The notes under the pieces: generated by a model
What the model saw: only the letters and a program-made list of their open reading frames with translations
Databases searched by the model: none
Told to the model about the DNA's origin: nothing
Source: Otatea glauca
Lineage: Eukaryota; Streptophyta; Magnoliopsida; Poales; Poaceae
NCBI GenBank assembly: GCA_036346275.1
Contig: CM070723.1
Location: forward strand, 32,804,176-32,868,175
Length of the DNA stretch: 64,000 nucleotides
Reading direction: 5' to 3'
Position numbers and translations under genes: made by a program
Shown: piece by piece, positions 1 through 9,902 of the stretch
Position numbering within the stretch: the stretch's first letter is position 1
How the letters are laid out: every line of letters begins with the position of its first letter

Positions 1-2345
1 AGCGTCTCTCTAAGACTTGTGTAATAGAGCTTTGGTGCTGCCCATATACTTTATTTTAGCTCATTCCTTGATTGCACTAAGTTCCATTATATTTGTGCAT
101 GAGTTTGCTTTGATCATCACATATATCTTGACAAAAATGAGCAACTAGGCTTTGAATTTCTAGTTTGGATTGTTACCTAGCTTTACAATATCAAAGGTTT
201 CAGATTGTGTAGGTAAACAATTTCCGTACCAAGATCTACAAATAATCGGTATTGTGCAATTGGTTCACTCTTTACTTTGCTTGATCGCCACTATCATTGA
301 ATTCTATGACTTCCAAAGTAAGTTTTTGGCCTTAATTCACTTTGGAAAGGTGAGAACTTGCTTTGGTAAAAATGGTGAGATTGAGTGATTCCACACATAC
401 TTGCATACATTCATAATTGTATACTTGGTCTTCATTTTACTAACCATAGCAGGATACGAGTATTGGCATTTTCCCTTCTTTAGAAGTAATGATCCGGAAG
501 AATATCTTGCATAGGAAGAACAAAACAAATGGGTCTATAACATCAAAATGACTCCAAAAGCTAATGAAATGATTGGAGGCACAAGAGATTTTGACGATTA
601 TGTATATGATAGGTCGCAACAATTATTCAAAAAACGCCTCATCAAAACATGGGAAGATTTAAAGATTTTCATGACAGAGTTCATACCACTGTATTACAAG
701 TAGGAGTTACTTTGTTAGTTAGAGAGCATTACATAAGGCCCCAAATCTATCCACGATTACTTTAGTGAGTTGAGTAGTTAGTTCATTTAGTCGAGCTGGT
801 ATTAGCTTTGAGTATAACAACAAGGTATACTTTGAGAAAGATTTAAATTTAAAATTATCGTTGTACTTCTAATAAATATTTTATTAGTTTGTGCGACATT
901 CTGACATATGCTATTAAAGTGGAAAGAAAAATCTAGGAGATGCATCAAAAACCATGTGAGAATGAGAGCCACATAGTCAATTTGAGTGAGAATGTTTAAA
1001 TGAGTGAGATGTGTGATTCCACCCCATGTGGCGTTGAGAGCATCCATATTGAGAGTACGAGAGATATACCACAAGAAAAGAGAAACATAGATGATACATC
1101 AAGTGAGGTTATTTCTAAAACTAAGGATTGACACTCTACTTCTAATGTTGTTTCTCACATTGTGCAGGTTGACCAATGAGATAAGGAGTTGAATGTTAAA
1201 TAATCCGCACTATTGGATGTAAATGATGAGAAGATAACTAGAAGTGGAGATGAAATACCTGATGTTCTGAGGTTAGATCATGAAGAAACGCTACGTACAA
1301 CACTACATCAACTAAGGAGAATGTTAAAGATAACAACAAAGGTGTTGAATTAATAGCACATCACAAAGAGGTGAGTAAATGTGAGAACTTTTATGTTTCT
1401 TTAATGATTGTACATTTTGAATTTAATGTGCTTAATTTATATAATGTGGAATTGATTACTCATAAGGAAGTTCTTACTAGAATATTCCCTAATGATTCTT
1501 TGAGTTATATCGTGTTTGATGAACCAAAAGAGCTATCTAGTCTGATTAATAAGATCTCCAAAATTGCATATTTAGAATCACTAGTTAATACCTATGCATT
1601 CACTTATAAAGTTAATTTGATTTGAGATTATGGTGTAGACAATAAATTTCATGTTTATTGAATATGTATTACTTGTGATAAAATTTTTGAATTGAAGTTA
1701 CATATTCTAAGCAAACTATCTTTTAAGGCATGTCATGAACACTTTGAGATAGGTTCAAATGCTAGTGCTTGTTGTTCAGATGCATCGATGTTGTCCGCTT
1801 GTTTATCTTTGTTTATGAAATCACATTACATAATCAGAGTAGCGCAGTTAAAATATAGAAGACATCTAAAATCTTTTTATCCATAGTAATTCAATTTGAT
1901 GTTATGAATAAGATATGTGCACATATGACTGAATTGAGTTATTTGTCACAACCTTTTGAACTACGCAATAATCATTTGCCCACTAGTTTTCAAAAGTTGA
2001 GGATGACTTTTCTTGATGTGAGGGGGATGATGTGGTTATGATTCATTTATCAACATCAAATGGTTGCCATGTACAAAATATGAGAAATAATAACACAATT
2101 GATAGTTACATATATCATGCCTATATGTTGTTTCCTACACTTGTCATTGCTGATTTGACTTATATATCATATAGTTTATGTCGTGTTATATATTATCCTA
2201 TGTTGAAAGGGATGTCAAGACGGATGTTAAATACATATACCATTTATACACATTGTCTTCTTTGTTTAGTGCATTTTAAAGTCATCATAAGTTGAGGACA
2301 AAGCTAAGGACAACTTTTCTTAAATAAAGGAAGGATGATGCAGAT
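1..2345 (+). pseudogene. Decayed Ty3/gypsy element remnant (leader, gag, pol 3' end)
   Basis: No long reading frame survives. A short stretch around 600-780 reads as a gag motif of the type W-x2-L-K-x2-M-x3-F-x-P-x-Y-Y, followed by an 'L...HDYFSEL'-like segment, as in grass gypsy gag proteins. Around 2290-2340 a 'gttgaggacaaagctaaggac ... aaggaggatgatgc'-type sequence resembles the end of gypsy pol next to the polypurine region. The leader before position 470 resembles gypsy leaders. Stops occur in all frames throughout. The element is cut by the left window edge, so its 5' LTR is not visible. The gypsy assignment is an inference from weak motifs; the exact lineage cannot be given. Confidence 0.5.
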
Positions 2346-2638
2346 AAGTATCATCCAATACTTCTCGGTTCAATGTATTAATTAATTGGAAAGAATTACT
2401 AAGCCGTATCAAAAATCAATAGGTGAATCTTTTCCTTAAGCAATCTTCGGTATATTTACATGAGAAATATATATTACCAAATAGTGGGTGCTTACTTGTT
2501 GTTAGGTATGAAAATTGTGAGAATATCAAATAAATCTGAATTACATCGATGAACCATGGTGGAACCTAGCGGGAGAAGAGGGAAGGTGGTGGCCACATGG
2601 GGGATCAAGAAAGCAACCATGAGCACATGGGGACCCTA
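2346..2638 (+). other. Non-coding, probable 3' LTR start of the decayed gypsy remnant
   Basis: AT-rich sequence immediately after the pol end, without genes. It plausibly continues at 4382 after the nested solo LTR, because both halves are non-coding and lie on either side of one insertion. No matching second LTR is in the window, so this is inference. Confidence 0.3.
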
Positions 2639-3143
2639 TGAGACCATGTGTAGGTCAATCCATGGATGTGTGACGAGTATTTGACATTTGTTAGGCCTAT
2701 GCCAATTTGTGTGAGTTTGTTTTGCTTTGAAAAATTGAATTTGCAGTTTTGGGTTGCTAACGGCCTTCCCAATGAGCTTGAGCGATGCATTTAATTGGGA
2801 AATCATACTGCTATTGATTAAATATTGCATATTATGTTGTGCAATGATGTGAGATGTTTTGCTAGTCTGTGATGGTTGCAGGACTTCGAAGCTTGGTCAT
2901 GGTGAGGCAGAGGAGACCAGGACTAGGTTAGGAGAGCTGAGGTCCAAACGGTCAAGGTGACACAGAGAGATGACTAAGGCTAGGGAGTTGCTGTAAGCCA
3001 GGATGACAAGTGGATGGATGAGATGCTAACTTAAGCCACACTCAAGCGAAGGAGGATCGTTAGATCTTGAGTTCGTGGATGGAATAGTGATTTAGTGTTA
3101 AATAGTTAAAACTAGCTATGTTGTTGGGTTATGGATTAGCCTA

Positions 3144-3307
3144 TGTATAAGTGAGGGAGTGAATCTCAACCCTTGATGAGGTTTCTTGAGGGCCAAGAAG
3201 GTCATCTAAGGGTGGAGATTTCTCCAACCATGTATGAGTGAGGGAGTGAATCTCAACCCTTGAAGAGGTTCGTTGAGGGCAAAGAAGGTAATCCAAGGGT
3301 GGAGGTT
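3144..3307 (+). repeat. 87-bp tandem duplication upstream of a TATA box
   Basis: The sequence TGTATAAGTGAGGGAGTGAA at 3144 recurs at 3231 as TGTATGAGTGAGGGAGTGAA, and the following 60 bases (AATCTCAACCCTTGA...GAGGTT) are repeated with few changes. The duplication ends just before TATAAATA at 3321. Confidence 0.8.
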
Positions 3308-3320
3308 GCTCTTAGTGTGC

Positions 3321-3328
3321 TATAAATA
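3321..3328 (+). promoter_or_regulatory. TATA box of the solo LTR
   Basis: TATAAATA, preceded by GTGTGC and followed by a GC-richer stretch. It lies inside the solo LTR on its sense strand, where an LTR promoter is expected. Confidence 0.55.
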
Positions 3329-3717
3329 GAGCGGTGGAGGAATGTATCCATGTCAAGTCTGAAGATAAGGATTTTTGGTTTCCTTATGCTCCTTTGAGCC
3401 TTGTCCACTAGGAAGTGTGGCCTTGTAACGATTCCTCTCTAAGCAATGCAAGATTCAAGCTCATCTATGTTCTAAAATCTACTTTATTTTTTGCATTTTT
3501 ACTTCGTTCTTTCTTGCAACTTGAGTTTTGCTTCCCCTCCTTCTACTTGTTATAGTTCTCTTGGATCTAGGATGTGTAAGAGGTTGAGGAAGTTATCTAA
3601 ATCTTATCCCAACCCAGCAAGATCCATTAGAACTCATTTGTTTCTCAAGTTATACTTGCAACACCGTGTTCTTGATTTGAAATCGCTGTTTTTAGCGTAG
3701 CTTGAACTATTTATATG

Positions 3718-4235
3718 AAAGGTTAAGACCTTGGGATTATTCTTGAAATTCCATATGGAATCGTAGTACTAATATCATTTCATAACCATGGTTCAAGTTT
3801 CATCAAGTTTGGTTGGATAGATCAAAGTTACTGAGGTTTCTTAATGGTTAAAGTTTCTGAAATCTCAGTTTTTATGCAGTGTGAATAACTAGATAGGTCA
3901 ATCATTTGGGATTCATTTTGAAATTTGTTTTATAATCATGATCCCGAGAACTTTATCTTGCTATGTTTCAAATTTCATCAACTTTTGATGAGTAGATCAA
4001 AAGTTACTGAGATTTCTTTGCGACCAAGTTTCTGAAAGCTCTGTTTTTGTGCAGCGTGGATGTTGATCTGGATAGATCTCTCTTTTGGGCTTTATTTTGA
4101 AATTCCTTTCGGAATCATGACCCTAAGGACCTTATCTTACTATGATTCAAATTTCATTAATTTTGGATTAGTATATCTAAAGTTATTCTCACGTTTCTTA
4201 ATGGCCAAGTTTGATATTTCTGCTCATCTGAGTTG
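3718..4235 (+). repeat. Three degenerate tandem units of about 175 bp
   Basis: Three consecutive units begin near 3718, 3892 and 4070. Each runs TTGGGATT/CTTTTGGG, TTGAAATTCC, GGAATCATGACC-like, ACCTTATCTTACTATG, CAAATTTCATCAA, TGGATAGATCAAAGTTACTGAG, AATGGCCAAGTTTCTGA. Unit-to-unit divergence is substantial, so the array is old. It lies inside the solo LTR at 2639-4381. Confidence 0.8.
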
Positions 4236-4381
4236 CTAAAATTCCTACTCCATTCATTATGTTTTGTGAGTTCTTGAACCTAGTGTTTGCTCTATAGCAC
4301 TAGTGTTCTAACATAAGTTTGAGGGAAAATTTTTTATTTGGCTCCTATTCACCCCCTCTAGTTGCCGGTTTTGATCCTTCA

Positions 4382-5680
4382 CACCACATACAGCCAAGGC
4401 AGCAAGCCTATGTGGTCATGAGGCCCACTTCGCACAGTTGGCCCAGGAGAGGAGGCACATGGGCTCAAATGGGAAGCAAGGCTACATGAGCAAGGTGCAA
4501 GGAGGAAAGGTCCAAGCTGAATTCAGAAAAGACAAGGAAGCAATGGAAGAGATAAGGCCAAAATAGATTTAGAGAGCAAAAGAGCCCAATTCAGAATGCC
4601 AGACCAATCGGAATTAAAAAGTCCATAAGTCTCATGTTTGAACTCGGATTGAGATGTTCTTTGACATTTTCTAAAGCATGGAACTTCCTCTATATTTCAC
4701 GCCATTACAAGACTTATAGAATCAGCTTCCTACTATATCTAATTTGACCTAAAAATATCAGCATCTAGATTGGCCAAATTAGATTAGGAATTTGAATTGG
4801 GGATAGAGTCCAGGTGGGTGGGATCAACCTTGGCCAGCCCTAGACTATGTTGCATGCCCTCTATTCTCTCTTTTATATACTTGTGTTTTTCTCTTTTGTA
4901 AATGAAGACGACAATTGATAATATACATCATATACCCTTGTTCTTTCTTACTGATGTTGCATACACAATAGAGCATAGAGTTGGGTGTTGCTTCTTTTAA
5001 AGATTGTTCTGTCTTTTCTCTAGAAAGTGAGAGATTGATAATAGTTCACTCGTTATCACGTGAAGTCCAGTATGCATGTGATATTGGTGAATCAAAGAGT
5101 TGTAAGCCTACTGCATCTCGCAATGGGGTCAGCTAGTATTCATCAAGAGAGTGCGCAAGTTATCTTGATCTTACGTCATGAAGATTGGGCATCCCCGTAT
5201 CAATATGTCTGAGACAGAGATGAAGAGGAAGATTGCATTGGGACCATCAAAGGAAAATTTCTCATGAGCTCTTGCCCCGTTTTCCCTCCAAGAGCATAGC
5301 AAAGAGGAAACTTTCCAGAGCATAGGCGATATGTTGTTCAATCTCGAGCTAGACGTATTTATCAATTTGATTCCGGAGTTTATCATCGAATTGCGTCACC
5401 TTGCTGATTTTAGTCAAATCAGCTAACATGCCTTGATCCACTGTATTACCTTTGCGCCTTCTATAGGAATGCAATGTTGTGCAAGACTTGAATTCAGCCG
5501 CAAATGTGTGCTAGTACACAAGTTGGACAAGCGACCAGTTAAACTTCTACATACCATTTTCTAATTATATTTATGTCACTACAGCCTATTCCTAGATTGA
5601 ATAATTGTTCCATTGGTAATACATACAAATGCGCACAACTCAATTAAGGTCCATCCAGAATGCAGGAAATTTTCTCCATT
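4382..5680. other. Non-coding, probable continuation of a decayed gypsy LTR
   Basis: There is no supported gene. The composition, a TTTTATATACTTG element near 4870 and ATGAAGACGAC-like text resemble the downstream half of a grass gypsy LTR. The last 300 bases before the CACTA element at 5681 show nothing I recognise. Confidence 0.3.
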
Positions 5681-6653
5681 CACTACTATAAAAAACCCTT
5701 TTCTGTCTATCACTACCGGTTCGGCTAGGACCGGCAGTGATAACACTATCACTTCCGGTTCATAAGTTAGATCGGCACAAATGCTCGATCGAAGAAGAAC
5801 CGGCAGGGATGGTAAGTTATCACTGTCGGTTCTAAAAAAACTGGCAGTGATATTATTACTGTCGATTCTTCAGTGATAACACTACCGGTTCTTAAGAAGA
5901 ACCGACAGTGATAATGGAGGAAGTATCACTGCCGGTTCTCCTTACGAACCGGCAGTGATAATAGTAACATTGCCGGTTCGGAATCCGAACATGCAGTGGT
6001 AATATTTTTGAAAAATCATAACTATTTCATACGGAGTCGGGTGGAGACAAAATTTATATGAAAATTATACCTCTCGTTGAGATCTACAACTTTGTAGTTG
6101 ACAACTTTTTTATTTGAAGTCATTTAAATGTCCAAATAATCGTTGAAACTTTTGGATACAAGGGATAAAAGGAAAATATATCTTATAGTAGTTGAGAAGT
6201 GTTAACGAGTGAAACTTTCGGATCAAAAGGGTTAAAAGGAAAATATGTCCAAATAATCGTTGAAACTTTCGGAATCTGAATAGGCAGTGATAATATTTTT
6301 GAAAAATCATAACTTTTTCACATGGAGCAGCAGGTCTTGTGTTCGACTCCTAGCAACCACACGCGCGCGTATTTCGCGTGAAAATCGTGTGATTTGTGAC
6401 TTGCGACGCGCGAGACCGTACGTAGTAAATATAGGGTGGTCCAAGTGCAAATAATTTTTTTTTATTTTAACGAGTGAGCTTTGGATTTACAACTATCACT
6501 GCCGGTTCGCATACAAACTAGCAGTGTATCACTGCCGGTTTTAGAACCAGCAGTGATAGTCAGACTATTACTGCCGACCAATCACTGTCGGTTCCAATAT
6601 CCGGCAGTGATGCCAATTTGGAACTGGCATTGATCTGGTGTTCTATAGTAGTG
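5681..6653. mobile_element. Non-autonomous CACTA element (973 bp)
   Basis: The left end CACTACTATAAAAAAC and the right end, on the minus strand CACTACTATAGAACACC, form a terminal inverted repeat of at least 10 bases. The trinucleotide ATT lies directly outside both ends (5678-5680 and 6654-6656), the 3-bp target duplication typical of CACTA (En/Spm) elements. Both subterminal regions are packed with copies of ATCACTGCCGGTTC in both orientations, probable transposase binding sites. There is no open frame for a transposase, so it would have to be mobilised in trans. Confidence 0.9.
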
Positions 6654-6656
6654 ATT

Positions 6657-7735
6657 CCTACAGGAATTAAACTGTTTTCCATGATAAGTATTATCAAAAA
6701 GCATGGTACATGATCTAAAACCACAAAAACAAAACATTTATTGTTGCAGCCCCTTACCGAGAGACTTTGATATTGATACAACTAGAAACTTATACGCGGT
6801 GTGCCACGCTGCGGGCGCCGCTCTCCACGCTAGCAAATCGAGAAAACGCGCGATCGACGCTCCACACACGAGCAAATAGAGAAAACACGCGAAAAGGACC
6901 TAAAAAGTATTTTGTGTTTTCCGCAAAAGGGCTTAAACGTAATGCTAGAAAAACGCAACAAGGACCTAAATGCAATGTATATTTTTTCAAAAAAAAAAGG
7001 ACCTGAACGCTTTTTTCTTTTACAAAAAGGACCTAATCGTAATTTCTTTTTTTGGTAAAAGGACCCGAGTGCAAGCCTTAAAAACGCATAAAGGACCTAG
7101 GCGTAATATATATTCTTTTGTTGGAAAAAGGATCTAACCGTAATTCTTTTCGAGGAAAAGGACCTATATGTAACTTTTTTTCAAAAAAGGACCCAGATGT
7201 AAATTTTTTCGGCCGGCTCGGCTCAAGCCGCAAGCTAAGCCGGCTTGCTCCACGGCTCAAATACACCTCGTGGCCGGAACCTTACAGGCTTTAGTAAAGG
7301 TAGTATATGATTAATCTATCAACATCACGTGTACTTTTTTTAAAGTTTCTTGTTTTTTTCTTGCAATTCATCCAAACATCATATTGTTTTATTTTTCCTA
7401 CGTATGTTTTGCACTTACATTACTATCTATGTCGTGTGTTCTGCCTATTTCTGTGTGTTTTTTTTATTTCCTGCATGAGATTCCAAACTTTCAACTCTGG
7501 ATTCTAAACTTCCAACTTGAATTATAACTCTCACAGCAAAAGCTAAGCTTGTATCTTTTCCCTCTTGGGAAAGGGAATTTTGAAACAGTGAAAAACAGGC
7601 ACAAAAACTCATGTTGGGAAAAGACACCGGCATGCAAAACTGTGAGAGGAAAGAAAATCGATTGAGGTAACAACAGAACAAAAGAATAACCTCACATAGA
7701 CCCCATGTGGGTCCATCATAGCCCCACAATATTTT
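6657..7735. other. Intergenic stretch with a minisatellite; no gene
   Basis: 6657-6790 is unremarkable single-copy-looking sequence. 6790-7200 holds the GGACCTAA repeat listed separately. 7200-7300 has a GC-rich GGCCGGCTCGGCTCAAGCCG segment. 7300-7735 is T-rich on the plus strand and lies downstream of the P450 fragment, which runs on the minus strand. No start, stop or domain supports a gene. Confidence 0.5.
6890..7200 (+). repeat. Minisatellite with core AAAAGGACCTAAnCGTAATT
   Basis: The core occurs about nine times (near 6893, 6958, 6998, 7025, 7058, 7089, 7125, 7157 and 7185), with spacings of roughly 30-40 bases and variants GGACCT, GGACCC and GGATCT followed by a CGTAAT-like tail. T-rich spacers separate the cores. 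No reading frame is kept between units, so it is not a protein repeat. Confidence 0.8.
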
Positions 7736-8104
7736 TCACATGCCTGGTGAGTCAGGGCGGCTGCAGCAGTGCAGGTCGTTCGTGCGGAGAACCTCCTTGG
7801 CTGCCTCTGGCGACGTGACCACCACAGTACGCAGGTGGCCAAGGTGCACCTGCACCACCGGGCCGTACCTCCGCGCGAGCCCGTGGAAGTACCGGTGTGG
7901 CCTGCTGCCCAGCTGGAGGAGGTTGCCCAGAACAGGGAGCTGCTTCCGGGGGCCCGGGGGATAGGGAGCATTTTTTGCTCCATGTGATCCGCTCTTACCA
8001 CTTTTTCTGCCCCTGAAGAGCAGGTAGAGTGGAAGGAGAAAGACTGATGCTACCAGTGGGAGAAGAGGCCATGGTGACAGATTAGAGAGAGAATGGGTAG
8101 CCAT
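7736..8104 (-). pseudogene. Cytochrome P450 (CYP71-clan) first-exon fragment
   Basis: The 122-residue frame begins at the ATG at 8104, giving MATHSLSNLS. An alternative upstream ATG at 8137 would add 11 residues. It shows a hydrophobic N-terminal anchor (about residues 10-31, PLLPLVASVFLLPLYLLF), a basic linker (GRKSGKSG), the proline hinge YPPGP, LPVLGNLLQLG, then RRYGPVVQVHLG and a CCSRP-type segment. These are the first quarter of an ER-anchored plant P450 of the CYP71 clan, normally about 500 residues. The I-helix, ExxR and haem-cysteine regions are absent; the frame stops after PGM and the following sequence does not resemble a P450. A TATTTAA sequence (8152-8158) may be the old TATA box. 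I call it a truncated gene copy; the substrate cannot be told. Confidence 0.85.
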
Positions 8105-8212
8105 GGAGGTTTGTCTTTCCAGGTTGGACTTGTGCAACGTCTCCTGCCATGCTTAAATAAGATCATGATGAGCGGCAGCTGCTATAGCTGGAAGAATAGT
8201 ATATGGTGCCGG

Positions 8213-8573
8213 TAAGGGTGATAATGGGCTAAAGTCCAGCACAAGTCTGATCCAAGTCCAAATTTTTGTTTCTTTGATCCAGTTCAATCCAAGCCTAAAA
8301 CTAATAAGCCTATGTTCAATCCAAACCCAAATAAAGGCTTGAACCTTGATCCAAACCATTTACATGTAAAATATTTATGAACATGTGATCAAAATTAACA
8401 CATAATACGTGCAGAACTGCAATTTAGTAGAAAAATGTAAGGTCCAAGCCTGGTCCAATCCGGTCTAGATCTGATCCAAATAGCTATGGATCCAAAATAA
8501 GTCCAATCCATTTGCAGTTTTGAACCGATCTAATCCAAAATCCTAGACCGGTCCAAGCCCATTATCACCCCTG
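8213..8573. mobile_element. hAT-type MITE in the P450 upstream region
   Basis: Ends are TAAGGGTGATAATGGGCT and, on the minus strand, CAGGGGTGATAATGGGCT, a clear terminal inverted repeat. The 8-bp flanks GGTGCCGG (8205-8212) and GGTAGCGG (8574-8581) agree at 6 of 8 positions, fitting an aged hAT target duplication. The interior is filled with GATCCAA and TCCAAGCC-like repeats and has no gene. It lies 109 bp upstream of the P450 start codon. Confidence 0.8.
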
Positions 8574-9339
8574 GGTAGCGGCCCCCATACCTTACATTTT
8601 TCGGCACGAATTATGGAGCAGAGATAGTTAATGACTGAATATATCTAAAATGAGTGTAAGGAGGAGCTTGTTTTAAGGGGGTACACTACTACAGAACAGG
8701 TTATCCTTGCCGACATATCACTGTCGGTTGGGCTAGAGTCGGCAGTGATAACATATCAGTGCCGGTTCAAAAGTCTGGCCGGAGGGAGAACTTATCACGG
8801 CCGGTTTGTGAAACGACCGACAGTGATAAAGAAAAATCACTGTCGGTTTATATCCAAAAACGGTAGTGATACATCACTGCCAGTTCGGTTACCACCCGGC
8901 AGTGATATCAGAATTTTCACTGCCGGTTTTTCACCAGAACCGGCAGTGATAATTATTTTTCCGTGCAATCTGAGCTTATCACTGCCGGTTCTGTGCAAAA
9001 CTAGCAAAGATAAGTATCTTTATATAGGTGGGCGTCCCCTCCCCGACCGAGCATAACAGAGAATAGCTCTATCTTTGCTCGGTGGGAATGATTTTGGCGA
9101 CTTGCTGTTGAAAAATTGTTCCAAAATTCATCTCGTATTTCTCTCCAATGTTAGCAACTTGATCTACATTATATTTGTAGTTAGATTTTACTTTATAGAT
9201 TGCTCTACATACTAAACCGACAGTGATAAATATCTTTATATAGGTGATTGTATGGTGTGAATATTTTAGGTTGGTAGAGCTAATATTAAGATATAGCTAA
9301 TTTAGTGAATAAATTACAATTCTTATTCATTTTAGTGAT

Positions 9340-9770
9340 TTAGTGGATTTTTAAATAATGAGAATTGCTAGATGGACCATTATATCTAATAATAATTATT
9401 TTAAATAATAAAATATTGTTATATGGAATTTTAGAAAGTAAAAATTGCTAGATGAATTTTAAATAGTAAAAATTGCAAGCTGAATATTTAAATAATGAAA
9501 AATGATAGATGGATTTTCCAATAATGAAAATTGCAAGATACATTTTTAAATCTAATTATTTAGAAATATATCCTTATTTTCAATTATATGCTTATTTGAT
9601 GTATGTTAATTTAATTTATTAGCACTACATAACAAATGAAATGAATAAATCATTTAAATAATAAAAAATTGCTAGATGGATATTTAAATAATGAAGAAAG
9701 GTTGATGTATTTTAATATAGACAAAATTGGTAGATGGATTTTTAAATATAGTCATTTACAATTATATTGT
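9340..9770 (+). repeat. AT-rich minisatellite inside the CACTA element
   Basis: A degenerate unit of roughly 35 bases (AAATAATGAAAATTGCTAGATGGATTTTT) is repeated about ten times with indels, between the left subterminal repeats and the transposase start. There is no coding potential. Confidence 0.65.
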
Positions 9771-9902
9771 TGTTTACAATTATATGCTTTTGTGATGTTA
9801 ATTGATTTAATTAATTAGCACTGCATGACTAATGTAAAGAATAAATTATTTTGTGATCGTTTTTTGATTTACTGAAATTTAGTTTGATATAATTAATTGT
9901 AG

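Larger units (their letters stand above)
2639..4381 (+). mobile_element. Solo LTR of a TGA...TTCA LTR family
   Basis: The 3' end reads CTATTCACCCCCTCTAG ... GATCCTTCA, the same terminal signature as the insert at 27483-29660 (on its minus strand) and the one at 56796-59319. The start, TGAGACCATGTGTAGGTC, matches the minus-strand start of 27483-29660 (TGAAGGACCATGTGGAGGTC). A second shared block near 2920-3070 (ACTAGG...GAGATGACTAAGGC...GGATGAGATGCTAACTT) confirms that these two belong to one family. A TATA box (TATAAATA, 3321-3328) and no internal coding region support an LTR. The flanking pentamers CCCTA and CACCA match at only 3 of 5 bases, so this is an old insertion or the left edge is off by a few bases. 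Confidence 0.65.

Noticed and set aside
5681..6653. Regularly spaced repeats resembling a CRISPR array
   Set aside because: The repeats occur in both orientations, lie within terminal inverted repeats with a 3-bp target duplication, and the window is plant nuclear DNA; they are CACTA subterminal repeats.
7740..7987. Plus-strand frames opposite the P450 fragment
   Set aside because: Antisense shadow of the GC-rich P450 coding sequence.
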